Below are positions 1 through 7,246 of a stretch of DNA of 22,510 nucleotides, piece after piece. Below the pieces are notes generated by a model. The model saw only the letters and a program-made list of their open reading frames with translations, did not search any database and was not told the DNA's origin. The stretch comes from Planctomycetota bacterium (GTDB lineage: Bacteria; Planctomycetota; UBA8108; UBA1146): positions 1-22,510 of the forward strand of contig NZJA01000043.1 in NCBI GenBank assembly GCA_002691835.1, given 5' to 3'. The first letter of the stretch is position 1. Each line of letters starts with the position of its first letter. Both the position numbers and the translations under genes were made by a program.

Positions 1-408
1 ATCAAAAGGACATCGGATCAATAGAATGCTATCGCGGTCATCCTCCGGGAATCTTATGGCACTGGCACAGAGTCAGAGGGGGTCCAGTGCGAGGTCCCAA
101 CCAGCCTTGATTCTTGTGGGGCACATCAGGAGCTGACGCTTCGAAAAGCAATATTTACAAACCTTGGCTGGATCTTTTCGTGCTCATGGATTTGCTATTT
201 TCTGCTGCCTGAAACCGCCGAATCCAGCTTCAGTAAGTCCTGGAGACTCGTCGGCAAAGTATTTTCGTTAGGTTGGTCGGCTGGTACTGCTGATCACTGT
301 AAAAACCAGCGGAGACGATTAAAACCGATCCCCAAGCTCGCTTTTTAGAGGCCTTTATTCAGCTTGATTCGAATGCTGAGCGCTCACTAACAACAGGCCT
401 GATTTTTC
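1..408. other. Left-edge region without a convincing gene
   Basis: I find no supported gene here. A plus-strand frame is open from base 3 to a TGA at 108-110 and reads partly as GHPPGILWHWHRVRGG. It could be the 3' end of a gene entering from the left, but the opposite strand is equally open and the stretch is too short to decide. No tRNA or known RNA fold is recognised. A weak hairpin with A and T runs lies at 301-346 and is listed separately. The sigma-54 regulator on the minus strand ends at 409. Confidence 0.5.
301..346. terminator. Possible bidirectional terminator hairpin
   Basis: Arms AGCGGAG (308-314) and CTCGCT (337-342) pair over 6 bp with one bulged G. They are flanked by five A on the left and end in a run of five T on the right, so either strand would show a hairpin followed by U residues. 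It lies about 65 nt past the stop of the sigma-54 regulator. The stem is short and the loop is long (22 nt), so this is only a suggestion. Confidence 0.22.
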
Positions 409-1794
409 CTAGATACCCCTTTTGTCAAGGCGGTGGCGCAGTGCTCCTCGAGTGAGACCAAGAAGGCGTGCTACTTCAGATACATTTCCTCCTGTGAAGT
501 CCAGAGCCTGCTCTAACAGGCGGGTTTCTACTTCAGCAAGAGTGCAGGATTCCTCATTGAAGTCAAAGTGGATATTTTCCAAAGCGAGGGGGCCTCGGTT
601 GCTGGATCCATTTTCGCCTTGAAGGTCGAGAGAGGGAGAGGCGAGAGTCTCCGCTGTTGATATCAGGACCATTCTTTCAATAGTGTGGGCGAGTTCTCGG
701 ATGTTGCCAGGCCAGTTGTACTGCCGCAGTTCATTGCGTACAGAGTCAGGAATCAACAATCCCTCTTTGCGGTACTTTCTGCTGTGAATGTCGACGAAGT
801 GATCGATCAGTAGATCAAGGTCACTCCCTCGGTCTCTGAGTGCAGGAAGTGTGATGGAGACCACTTTCAGTCGATAGTAAAGGTCTGATCGGAAGGAACC
901 ATCTCTGGAGGCTTGCTCCAGGTTTTGATTGGTTGCTGCGATAATGCGGACATCTGCCGAGTATTCTCGGGTTCCTCCGACACGTCTGACCTTTTTTGTT
1001 TCGAGTACATTCAGAAGCTTGGTCTGCATCTCAAGGGGCATATCGCCGATCTCATCGAGGAAGATGGTTCCGCCAGCAGCAACCTCGAAAAGGCCTTGTT
1101 TTTGTTGAGAGGCGCCGGTGAACGATCCCTTTTCATGACCGAAAAGTTCACTCTCAATCAGATCTTTTGGCAGGCCACTGCAGTTCACCTGGAGAAATGG
1201 GAATCTGGAAAGACTGCCCTTTTCATGGATGTGTCTCGCGAGCAGATCTTTACCCACTCCAGTTTCACCGCCGATCAGTACTGTTGGAAGTTCAGCAGCT
1301 TTATCGATCGGAATCTGAGAGAGTTGCTCAACGACTTCCAGGACTTGTTGAATGGCTGGGCAATCACCAACAATCGCTTTACGTTCACTTAATGCAGACA
1401 CTCGTTCATGGGCACCCACGAGTCTTCTCATTTCTGCATTTTCAAGTTCCCTTTCAACAACGAGGTTGAGCTCTTCAAGGTCGAGAGGCTTCTCAAGATA
1501 ATCGAGTGCGCCTTCTTTCATGGCCTCGACTGCGCTATCGACAGAAGCAAAAGCGGTCACCATGAGAACCGGAACCTCGGGTAGCTCTTGGCGAAGGCTC
1601 CTTAGAACTTCAAGACCATCGATGTCAGGGAGTTGGACATCGAGAATAGCCATGTCAATGGACTCAGTTTTGATGATCTTGAGCGCTTCGGCGCCGGTTT
1701 CGGCTGGGAGGCACCGGTGGCCTCCGCGACCTAACTCAAGAGTGAGAGATTGAAGCAGGGGGATTTCATCATCCAGAATCAGAATTTGAGCCAT
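409..1794 (-). CDS. NtrC-family sigma-54-dependent response regulator
   Basis: This 461-aa protein is the DNA-binding output partner of the kinase encoded just upstream. It has a receiver domain (about 3-118) with acidic pocket D8/D9, phospho-acceptor D52, T80 and K102. An AAA+ domain (about 141-375) follows, with Walker A GETGVGKD (176-183), the sigma-54 contact loop as GSFTGA (223-228) in place of the commoner GAFTGA, Walker B TIFLDEIG (243-250) and the WPGNIREL motif. A Fis-type helix-turn-helix ends the protein (about 418-461). The length and order are those of a complete NtrC/ZraR/AtoC-type regulator. The ATG at 1794 is chosen over an in-frame ATG at 1827 because a strong GGAGGAAGGA sits just upstream of it and it begins directly at the receiver fold. 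It overlaps the kinase gene by 26 nt, so the two are probably translationally coupled. Targets are unknown; I found no clear -24/-12 promoter in the window. Confidence 0.95.
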   Translation of the reverse strand: MAQILILDDEIPLLQSLTLELGRGGHRCLPAETGAEALKIIKTESIDMAILDVQLPDIDGLEVLRSLRQELPEVPVLMVTAFASVDSAVEAMKEGALDYLEKPLDLEELNLVVERELENAEMRRLVGAHERVSALSERKAIVGDCPAIQQVLEVVEQLSQIPIDKAAELPTVLIGGETGVGKDLLARHIHEKGSLSRFPFLQVNCSGLPKDLIESELFGHEKGSFTGASQQKQGLFEVAAGGTIFLDEIGDMPLEMQTKLLNVLETKKVRRVGGTREYSADVRIIAATNQNLEQASRDGSFRSDLYYRLKVVSITLPALRDRGSDLDLLIDHFVDIHSRKYRKEGLLIPDSVRNELRQYNWPGNIRELAHTIERMVLISTAETLASPSLDLQGENGSSNRGPLALENIHFDFNEESCTLAEVETRLLEQALDFTGGNVSEVARLLGLTRGALRHRLDKRGI

Positions 1795-3268
1795 GTTCTG
1801 TTCCTTCCTCCCCATTTGGGGGGTCACCTGAATCTGTGGGGATTGTCAGTTGAAACTGACTGCCTTTCCCCTCTTCGGAATCGACTTCGATTTTGCCGCC
1901 ATGTCCGACGACAATTCTTTGTGTCAGCGAAAGACCCAGTCCGAGACCGGATTTTTTCGTCGTGAAATACGGTTTGAATAGGTTTGCCAAAGTGTTCTCT
2001 GACATACCATGGCCGTTGTCTGTCACTGTTATGAAAATTTCGCTACCGTCACTGTGAGCATTCAATGATACCACACCGCCTGGATTACAGGACTCAATCG
2101 CATTGTTGAGAAGAACCAAAATAGACTGCTCGATTTTTCGCTCATCGATTCTGGCTGCTGGAATCTCGCCAGAAATTTGGCACTCAACCGTAACCTGTCT
2201 TTTATCCGCATATCCCAAGACAGCGTCACAGATCGCGGGAATCCTGACGTCTAACTGTGCTTCACTGTAAGTCAGGCGAATCGGCTTGAGACCCTTCAGC
2301 AGGTCTTTCAGCCAACGATCCGCACGATCGACGGTTTGCAGGATCTGGAGCATCGATTGGTCTGGGTCTTCGCCACGATCAGATCGCATGCGTCCCTGCG
2401 CCAGAGCTCGAATGCTGCCCAACGGGTTGCGGATATTGTGGGCAATTGTTGCCGTCATTTCACCAACGGCGGCTAAACGCTCACGATCAACCAACTGGCC
2501 TTGTGCTTTTGATATTTCCTCTGACATCGATTCTACATCTCGAGCGAGTTGACCGATCTCATTTTCTGAGGTGATCGGAATCGACTCCCCGTAGCGCCCC
2601 TTCGAGATTTCTTGAGTCGCACGTGAAAGTAGCTCGATGGGAATCACGATCCATCTTCGGACCAAGAAATAAAACCCGAACCCAAAGAGCACCAGAGAAA
2701 TACCCATTGCTTGAAAGGTGGATTTAATCCGTATGTAATTTCGTTCGGCGGTATCTTCCAGTTCAGACATACGTATTTGGAGTTCTTTTTCGAGGTCTTG
2801 AAGAACCCGAGTCATGTCAGGGATCAGCTTGTTTTTGAGCCAATTTCGGGGGAGCTTCAGATTTGGCGAGTCTGGTCCTTCTTCATCGAGATATCTCAAC
2901 GTTCTTGTTACCGCTCTCCCAAAGTCGGTGACTGGGCGGGATAGGGCTTCGACGGAGTTTCTGATGGAGCTGGCTTCAGGTTCCAGTTCAGAGAGCATTT
3001 CACGAATGATTTCATCACAGGCTTCCAAGTGATTGAAAAAGCGGCTTCGATCGTCTGATTGCCAACGAGAGATTCCCTCAACCTCAGAACTTGCAGAAAG
3101 TAATAAATCCCTAATTTTTCCTGAGGCGATGAGTCGCGATCTTCCCTTTGCTCCTTCAGTGACAGCCTGATCCAAATCCTGTAGTACACCCAGCATCAGT
3201 CCACCTCCTGCAAAAAAGAGCAGCAGGAGAACTGAAAACAGGAGACGTAGGCGGGTCCGGATCAGCAT
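1769..3268 (-). CDS. Membrane sensor histidine kinase (HAMP, HisKA, HATPase)
   Basis: This 499-aa two-transmembrane kinase most likely phosphorylates the adjacent NtrC-type regulator. Transmembrane segment 1 is at about 8-28. It is followed by a mostly helical periplasmic region (about 30-185), transmembrane segment 2 (about 187-208) and a HAMP linker (about 204-258). The H-box is IAHNIRNPLGSIRAL with the phosphorylated histidine at H277. The catalytic domain has the N-box LVLLNNAIES (N388/N389), G1 DNGHG (417-421), F-box FKPYFTT (431-437) and G2 GLGLG (441-445), so all ATP-binding motifs are present. The layout resembles NtrB/ZraS-type partners of sigma-54 activators. It starts 4 nt after the stop of the beta-helix lipoprotein gene without a strong ribosome site of its own, which points to translation coupled to that gene. 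The extracellular ligand cannot be told from sequence. Confidence 0.94.
   Translation of the reverse strand: MLIRTRLRLLFSVLLLLFFAGGGLMLGVLQDLDQAVTEGAKGRSRLIASGKIRDLLLSASSEVEGISRWQSDDRSRFFNHLEACDEIIREMLSELEPEASSIRNSVEALSRPVTDFGRAVTRTLRYLDEEGPDSPNLKLPRNWLKNKLIPDMTRVLQDLEKELQIRMSELEDTAERNYIRIKSTFQAMGISLVLFGFGFYFLVRRWIVIPIELLSRATQEISKGRYGESIPITSENEIGQLARDVESMSEEISKAQGQLVDRERLAAVGEMTATIAHNIRNPLGSIRALAQGRMRSDRGEDPDQSMLQILQTVDRADRWLKDLLKGLKPIRLTYSEAQLDVRIPAICDAVLGYADKRQVTVECQISGEIPAARIDERKIEQSILVLLNNAIESCNPGGVVSLNAHSDGSEIFITVTDNGHGMSENTLANLFKPYFTTKKSGLGLGLSLTQRIVVGHGGKIEVDSEEGKGSQFQLTIPTDSGDPPNGEEGTEHGSNSDSG
1802..1811 (-). promoter_or_regulatory. Shine-Dalgarno site fixing the regulator start
   Basis: The minus strand reads GGAGGAAGGA, with 7 nt between AAGGA and the ATG at 1794. 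It lies inside the last codons of the kinase gene and supports the shorter regulator start. Confidence 0.75.
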
Positions 3269-3272
3269 GATT

Positions 3273-5417
3273 TCACCGATCTTTCGTCAGATCATAAGTG
3301 AATTTTTGCGACCTTTGCGAATGCGTTTCATGTCGTGGGATGGTGACTTCCAAGACCAAATTTCCGTTGGTTGAGGTGAGATTCGGGCAATCAACTACTA
3401 TCGTTTCCCCTTGGGTATCTTGCAGAATCTTTTGTTTTACACCGTCCAATAAAACTCGAATTCGGGGTGTGACTTCATCTGTATTCATGATGATTTGCCA
3501 TTTGACCGACGTGCGTGCAGTGATTTCACCAGGATGGGGCTGGATTCTGATGACGGAAGCAGGCCTGGATCTCTGCGAAAGGGGAATTTGTCTCAGGTCT
3601 CGTGATAAGGCGTTTACTTTCGGAGTTCTGAGGACTCCTGCCCACATTTCCAGGTTCGCATCTTCTAAATCAGATGGTGGTGAGGTCATGAGCTCATCTG
3701 AAAGAGTGACGCGATCGGCAATTTCGGATGAGATTCGCTGATCATTCGGCCCTGTTGAATTCAGGAAGCTGGCTGACAGATTTACCAAACCGGGTCCAGT
3801 ATGAAGGACGCTGTATCCTTGCCCATTAGTGATGCTGATGTTTCTCAGCCAGATGATTGAGCCAGAGGAATCTCCGGACAGGTAGATTGCTCCGGTTCCT
3901 TTATTCCCCTCGAGTACTGTATCGCTGATGGAGTAATCTCCAGGAGCATCTGCATCGAGGTAGATTCCTGATTTTAAATTTTCAGCAATCCTCGAATTTT
4001 CAATTTTGATTTTCATGTCGATGTTCTGATCTTCTGTATAGCGAAGATCCAGACCTAGTCCATGGTCTGAATTCCTGAGACTTTCAACTCCGATCATTCC
4101 TATTCGAACTCTGGGTGGGTCAGAGGAGTCACCGGAATCTGGCTCAGCGATGCGGATGTTGACGCCAACATCCCCATTATCAGCGATTAATACTCGTTGG
4201 AGGTCGATCCTGGTTTTTTCGCCATGACGGGGTTGGAGTGAGGGGGCAGAGATTCCACTTTGCTGGTTATTCGTGAAGCGGCATTCACGAATTTTCAGAT
4301 CAACATGGCCCTCGATTCGTAAACCGTCGCCTAAGTTCTCACTGATTTCACAGTAGAGGATTGCACCAGAGGCTTCACCTCCGTCGTCGTTGTCTGTTTT
4401 GATCTGTATCCCTTTGTCAGAGAATCCAGTGATGGAGCAGTGTGAAATTCGGATGATGCAGTCGTCGGCAACGATGGCCCTACGGCCTTTCATTGCACCT
4501 GAAAGTGTGAGCCCGTCGATCACTACGAGGTTTTTTCCGGGAGGCAGGATCAGGGAGTCTCTGGTCGCTTTCGCAGTCAGGATAGTCGGGTGTCGTCCAA
4601 GGCTAGGTATGACTTCGAATCCTTTACGAAAACCCCCAAAAAGACTCATTCCATCGAAGAGAAGGAATTGTTCATCATAGGTTCCCTCTGCAATGTATAC
4701 ATTGACCCCTGGCATCCCGATCGCTGCACCAATAGCTTCATCGATAGTTTTGAGCGCTGAGATGGGGTGCTGACCTGATCCGGAACGAGCGACTGATCCA
4801 TCGACGAAGAGAACAGGATTAGGAGTTGCAGACCATTCGATCTCGTTGGTATCTACTTTCCCAGTCGCATCTTCGGCTCGAACAACCACATGAATCGTTC
4901 GACTATTTTCCAGATCGGTTAAACGACATGAAAGAGCACCAGGGGCAGTCGTGAAAATTGGTGGGGCAGAAAAATCCTGTTTTCCGGAACGATCTGCGGT
5001 GAAAATTTGGTAGCGGATCTGTTTGGCAGTCGATACGTCATCGATCGCCATTGACCACGATAGGATTAACTCACCATCACCCGCGATCAGTTGTCGTAGA
5101 CCTAAAAATCGGGGTGGTGATAAATCTTCAGCGGCTGCTGGCAGCGCTTCTGGAAAAGGTAGTAGATCAGGAAGGGCGACCTTGAAAACAGAGAGGTTTT
5201 CCGGGGGTTCATTCTCGTTTTGAAAAGTCGGTGATTTTGCAGGAGATGATGCAGGAGATGATGCAGGGGCAACTGGGTCACAACCGCAACAGATCATGAA
5301 GAAAAGGATGCCGATTGAGAGCAACCCACGAGAGCATTTAGAGGCTGGCTCTGTGGAATTTCTCCGGACATTGCCGGCCTTGAATTTTCCTGGACGGGAT
5401 GGACCCTGGAAATGCAC
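3273..5417 (-). CDS. Predicted lipoprotein with FN3-like domain and parallel beta-helix
   Basis: This 714-aa exported protein has unknown function. A hydrophobic stretch (31-45) ends in a cysteine cluster, CCGC, with C46 as a possible lipidation site. A Ser/Pro/Ala linker containing SSPASSPA follows. Residues about 101-198 look like a fibronectin type III domain. Residues about 202-280 resemble the DUF1565 start (LFVDGS...ALKTIDEAI...VYIAEGTYDEQ) of right-handed parallel beta-helix proteins. Repeated helix turns run to about 565 (for example SHCSITGFSDKGI, CEISENLGDGLRI, NSRIAENLKSGIYL). A C-terminal beta-sandwich-like part remains (about 570-714). The start is a GTG with GGGAG six nt upstream. 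Proteins of this shape often bind or cleave polysaccharides, but I see no catalytic signature. Its place directly before a histidine kinase suggests a shared transcript and perhaps a role in what the kinase senses; that is inference. Confidence 0.85.
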   Translation of the reverse strand: MHFQGPSRPGKFKAGNVRRNSTEPASKCSRGLLSIGILFFMICCGCDPVAPASSPASSPAKSPTFQNENEPPENLSVFKVALPDLLPFPEALPAAAEDLSPPRFLGLRQLIAGDGELILSWSMAIDDVSTAKQIRYQIFTADRSGKQDFSAPPIFTTAPGALSCRLTDLENSRTIHVVVRAEDATGKVDTNEIEWSATPNPVLFVDGSVARSGSGQHPISALKTIDEAIGAAIGMPGVNVYIAEGTYDEQFLLFDGMSLFGGFRKGFEVIPSLGRHPTILTAKATRDSLILPPGKNLVVIDGLTLSGAMKGRRAIVADDCIIRISHCSITGFSDKGIQIKTDNDDGGEASGAILYCEISENLGDGLRIEGHVDLKIRECRFTNNQQSGISAPSLQPRHGEKTRIDLQRVLIADNGDVGVNIRIAEPDSGDSSDPPRVRIGMIGVESLRNSDHGLGLDLRYTEDQNIDMKIKIENSRIAENLKSGIYLDADAPGDYSISDTVLEGNKGTGAIYLSGDSSGSIIWLRNISITNGQGYSVLHTGPGLVNLSASFLNSTGPNDQRISSEIADRVTLSDELMTSPPSDLEDANLEMWAGVLRTPKVNALSRDLRQIPLSQRSRPASVIRIQPHPGEITARTSVKWQIIMNTDEVTPRIRVLLDGVKQKILQDTQGETIVVDCPNLTSTNGNLVLEVTIPRHETHSQRSQKFTYDLTKDR
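5239..5267. repeat. 12-bp tandem repeat, 2.4 copies
   Basis: The unit gcaggagatgat occurs twice without change (5239-5250, 5251-5262), followed by gcagg. It encodes the SSPASSPA linker just after the putative lipidation cysteine of the beta-helix lipoprotein. The length is a multiple of three, so copy-number change would lengthen or shorten the linker without breaking the frame. Confidence 0.8.
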
Positions 5418-5493
5418 AACGAACTCCCAAAAAAAAGGGCAAATCTCAATGTCGCTTAAGTTTACAACAATTTGGGGAACCCGTCCTGCATGT

Positions 5494-6834
5494 CTATTCT
5501 GCGGTGGCTACGCCAATTCTATTCACATCTGTGCCTCCTGCTGAAAACTCGGGATCTCCACTGTAGTACAGGATCAGCTTATTGAGGTCTGGGAGGGGGT
5601 CTGTGATTGGATCAGGAGTCCTCACGAAGATGTACGGATGTTTGACATCGTCGGTGTCAAACGCACTGGGTTGCAGAATGTCGCTGGTCGGTGTGATCAC
5701 AGGAACGGCATATCCACTCCATGAAAATCCATTGACGCTGTTGGAGTAACCAATCAAGGAATCATTGTTGGAGAGGAAATCACTCGGTTGACCTTCATAA
5801 AAAAGGTGCCACTCCAGAATGGCATCGGTGATTGGGTCGCGCTCAATCCCCAGTCCAGGTGATCGGACTGCACCATCATCGAATGCTCCGGGGCCACCAC
5901 TAAACACTGGGCCAGCATTTGTTTCGATAAAGGTTCCATCGGTAACTGTCCAATTGACCCCATCCAATGAGGTGGCCATGCCAAGGACTGCACTCTGATC
6001 CGTTCGAATGACTTCGAAGACCATGCGATACGTTTCCCCTATTTCTTGAACTAAAACGACATCAGGGTCAACGACTTGGGAGACCGTTCCGAACTGAGGC
6101 CCCAGTTCAAAACCAGTACAAAGTTCAGGAACAGTCCAAGACTCACCATCCCCTGAAGTGCAAGTCAGGAATGCGCTGAGGTTCAAACCATAGACGCCTT
6201 CAACCCACATTCGATATCGAGTAGGGGATCCGAAAGGAACGCTCTTATCTACAACAACTGTTGGGTCGGTGACACTAATGGCGTCTTCGAGAGTGCCGGA
6301 GAACTCCACTGAGGGTAGCCCCGCAGCTTGTAACACCTGTAAACGCTGAAGGATGATTTCGTCAAAGTCATAGTCATTGGATGTGATGAGCCCGATGGAG
6401 TTTTCTAAAAACCCGTCGGTCGCTTCATAGAAAAGCATGTATCTGTCATTGGTGGTTGCCGGCAATGGTGCGAGAGGTCTTCCCGGGTCATCGACCATGC
6501 AGGGACTGTCCACCTCTTGGAAATCAAAATCGTTGCTGTTTGCAGTTGAGGGTTCAGCAGTCGCTCGGTCGACATGGATTGGCACAATATCCAAAGGGTC
6601 GATGGGCTGACCAGCTGGGTCTGTTGCACCCAATCCCGCTCGCTTCTTCGAGAAATCTATGACTGGGGCTGGGCCACCCGCAGTTCCGCCACCGCCGCCA
6701 CAACCCTCAAGAAGTAATGCGATCATGAAAACAGCACCAGTGGTGAGCATCGAGGAACGATGGGAAATGATCCTCTTCATGAATCCTAAAGCGGGCCAAA
6801 TCAGACCTTTTTGGTGAAAACTTGAGGTTGGCAT
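5494..6834 (-). CDS. Predicted lipoprotein with five beta-propeller-like repeats
   Basis: This 446-aa protein has a basic N-terminus (KR), a hydrophobic core and the lipobox LLEGC, with C45 followed by a run of five glycines. The body shows five copies of a pattern: a hydrophobic strand with aromatic and acidic residues, then a strand like IGxATSxDGxxW. Examples are RYMLFYEATD...IGLITSND, YRMWVEG...FLTCTSGDGESW, YRMVFEV...LGMATSLDGVNW, WHLFYEG...IGYSNSVNGFSW and LILYYSG...RIGVATAE. DP-type turns precede several blades. This is the layout of five-bladed propellers of the GH43/GH32/GH130 structural group, but I cannot name catalytic residues, so enzymatic activity is open. The ATG at 6834 is chosen over 6873 and 6780 because AAGGGG lies 7 nt upstream. 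It is 76 nt upstream of the beta-helix gene on the same strand and may be co-transcribed with it. Confidence 0.82.
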   Translation of the reverse strand: MPTSSFHQKGLIWPALGFMKRIISHRSSMLTTGAVFMIALLLEGCGGGGGTAGGPAPVIDFSKKRAGLGATDPAGQPIDPLDIVPIHVDRATAEPSTANSNDFDFQEVDSPCMVDDPGRPLAPLPATTNDRYMLFYEATDGFLENSIGLITSNDYDFDEIILQRLQVLQAAGLPSVEFSGTLEDAISVTDPTVVVDKSVPFGSPTRYRMWVEGVYGLNLSAFLTCTSGDGESWTVPELCTGFELGPQFGTVSQVVDPDVVLVQEIGETYRMVFEVIRTDQSAVLGMATSLDGVNWTVTDGTFIETNAGPVFSGGPGAFDDGAVRSPGLGIERDPITDAILEWHLFYEGQPSDFLSNNDSLIGYSNSVNGFSWSGYAVPVITPTSDILQPSAFDTDDVKHPYIFVRTPDPITDPLPDLNKLILYYSGDPEFSAGGTDVNRIGVATAE

Positions 6835-6841
6835 GGTGAAT

Positions 6842-6847
6842 CCCCTT
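6842..6847 (-). promoter_or_regulatory. Shine-Dalgarno site fixing the propeller lipoprotein start
   Basis: The minus strand reads AAGGGG with a 7-nt spacer to the ATG at 6834. The alternative ATGs at 6873 and 6780 lack an equally good site. Confidence 0.6.
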
Positions 6848-6860
6848 TCACGGAACCGAG

Positions 6861-6884
6861 TCGTTCTGAGCACTCTGAGAACGA
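6861..6884. promoter_or_regulatory. Inverted repeat TCGTTCT-N10-AGAACGA
   Basis: The 7-bp arms are perfect. The site lies 27-50 nt upstream of the propeller lipoprotein start, so it could be an operator or form a hairpin in that gene's leader. No matching regulator is known and it may be chance. Confidence 0.3.
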
Positions 6885-6948
6885 GACAGGTGAAGGACTC
6901 TTGGCCTCGGCACTGGACATTCTTTGAGTGGCTTTTATGTGTTAACAG

Positions 6949-6983
6949 ATTCCGCCCATAAAAGGGATAACTGAGGCGGGAAT
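6949..6983. other. Imperfect hairpin ATTCCGCC / GGCGGGAAT
   Basis: Eight base pairs with one bulged G surround an 18-nt loop in the middle of the divergent gap. No T run follows on either strand, so it is not a typical terminator. It may be a regulator site or chance. Confidence 0.25.
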
Positions 6984-7234
6984 TGAATGCTTATTTGACA
7001 GGTTTGGAAGGAAAGACAGGTGCAAGTCTCGAATGTGTCTGTTCTGATGTGTACAGAAATAGAAGAGGGCGTAGAATTGCTTACTGGTACTGAGATCCTG
7101 TACTTTAAGAGTAGATAACTCGTGTTATTTGGACTGATGGGCCGCCTCATTTATTTCTCATCAGTGGTTTTCCGTATTGTGGAAACCTATGCAGTGACCG
7201 TTTTTTATTCATGCTGAGACAGACCGGGAAGTTG

Positions 7235-7239
7235 GGTGA
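7235..7239 (+). promoter_or_regulatory. Shine-Dalgarno site for the subtilase
   Basis: GGTGA lies 7 nt before the ATG at 7247. The upstream in-frame ATG at 7211 follows a T-rich stretch with no ribosome site, so 7247 is preferred. Confidence 0.5.
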
Positions 7240-7246
7240 AGACAAG

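Larger units (their letters stand above)
6835..7246. other. Divergent intergenic region, lipoprotein / subtilase
   Basis: These 412 bp separate two divergent genes and must hold both promoters unless these lie further out. I see an inverted repeat at 6861-6884, an imperfect hairpin at 6949-6983 and a GGTTTTCC...GGAAACC inverted repeat at 7166-7187 with one bulge. A perfect TTGACA occurs at 6995-7000 on the plus strand but has no matching -10 at the right distance. No small gene is supported. Confidence 0.55.

Noticed and set aside
3..110. Plus-strand open frame at the left edge as a gene end
   Set aside because: Only 35 codons are visible, no family is recognised and the opposite strand is equally open.
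913..1392. 159-aa plus-strand frame opposite the sigma-54 regulator
   Set aside because: Antisense shadow of the conserved AAA+ domain.
3298..3741. 147-aa plus-strand frame opposite the beta-helix gene
   Set aside because: Antisense shadow with no domain and no ribosome site.
6995..7018. TTGACA as a promoter for the subtilase
   Set aside because: No -10-like sequence at 16-18 bp; left unassigned.
6935..7150. Minus-strand 71-aa frame in the divergent gap
   Set aside because: No ribosome site, no recognisable domain, low-complexity Ser/Thr composition; it looks like chance.
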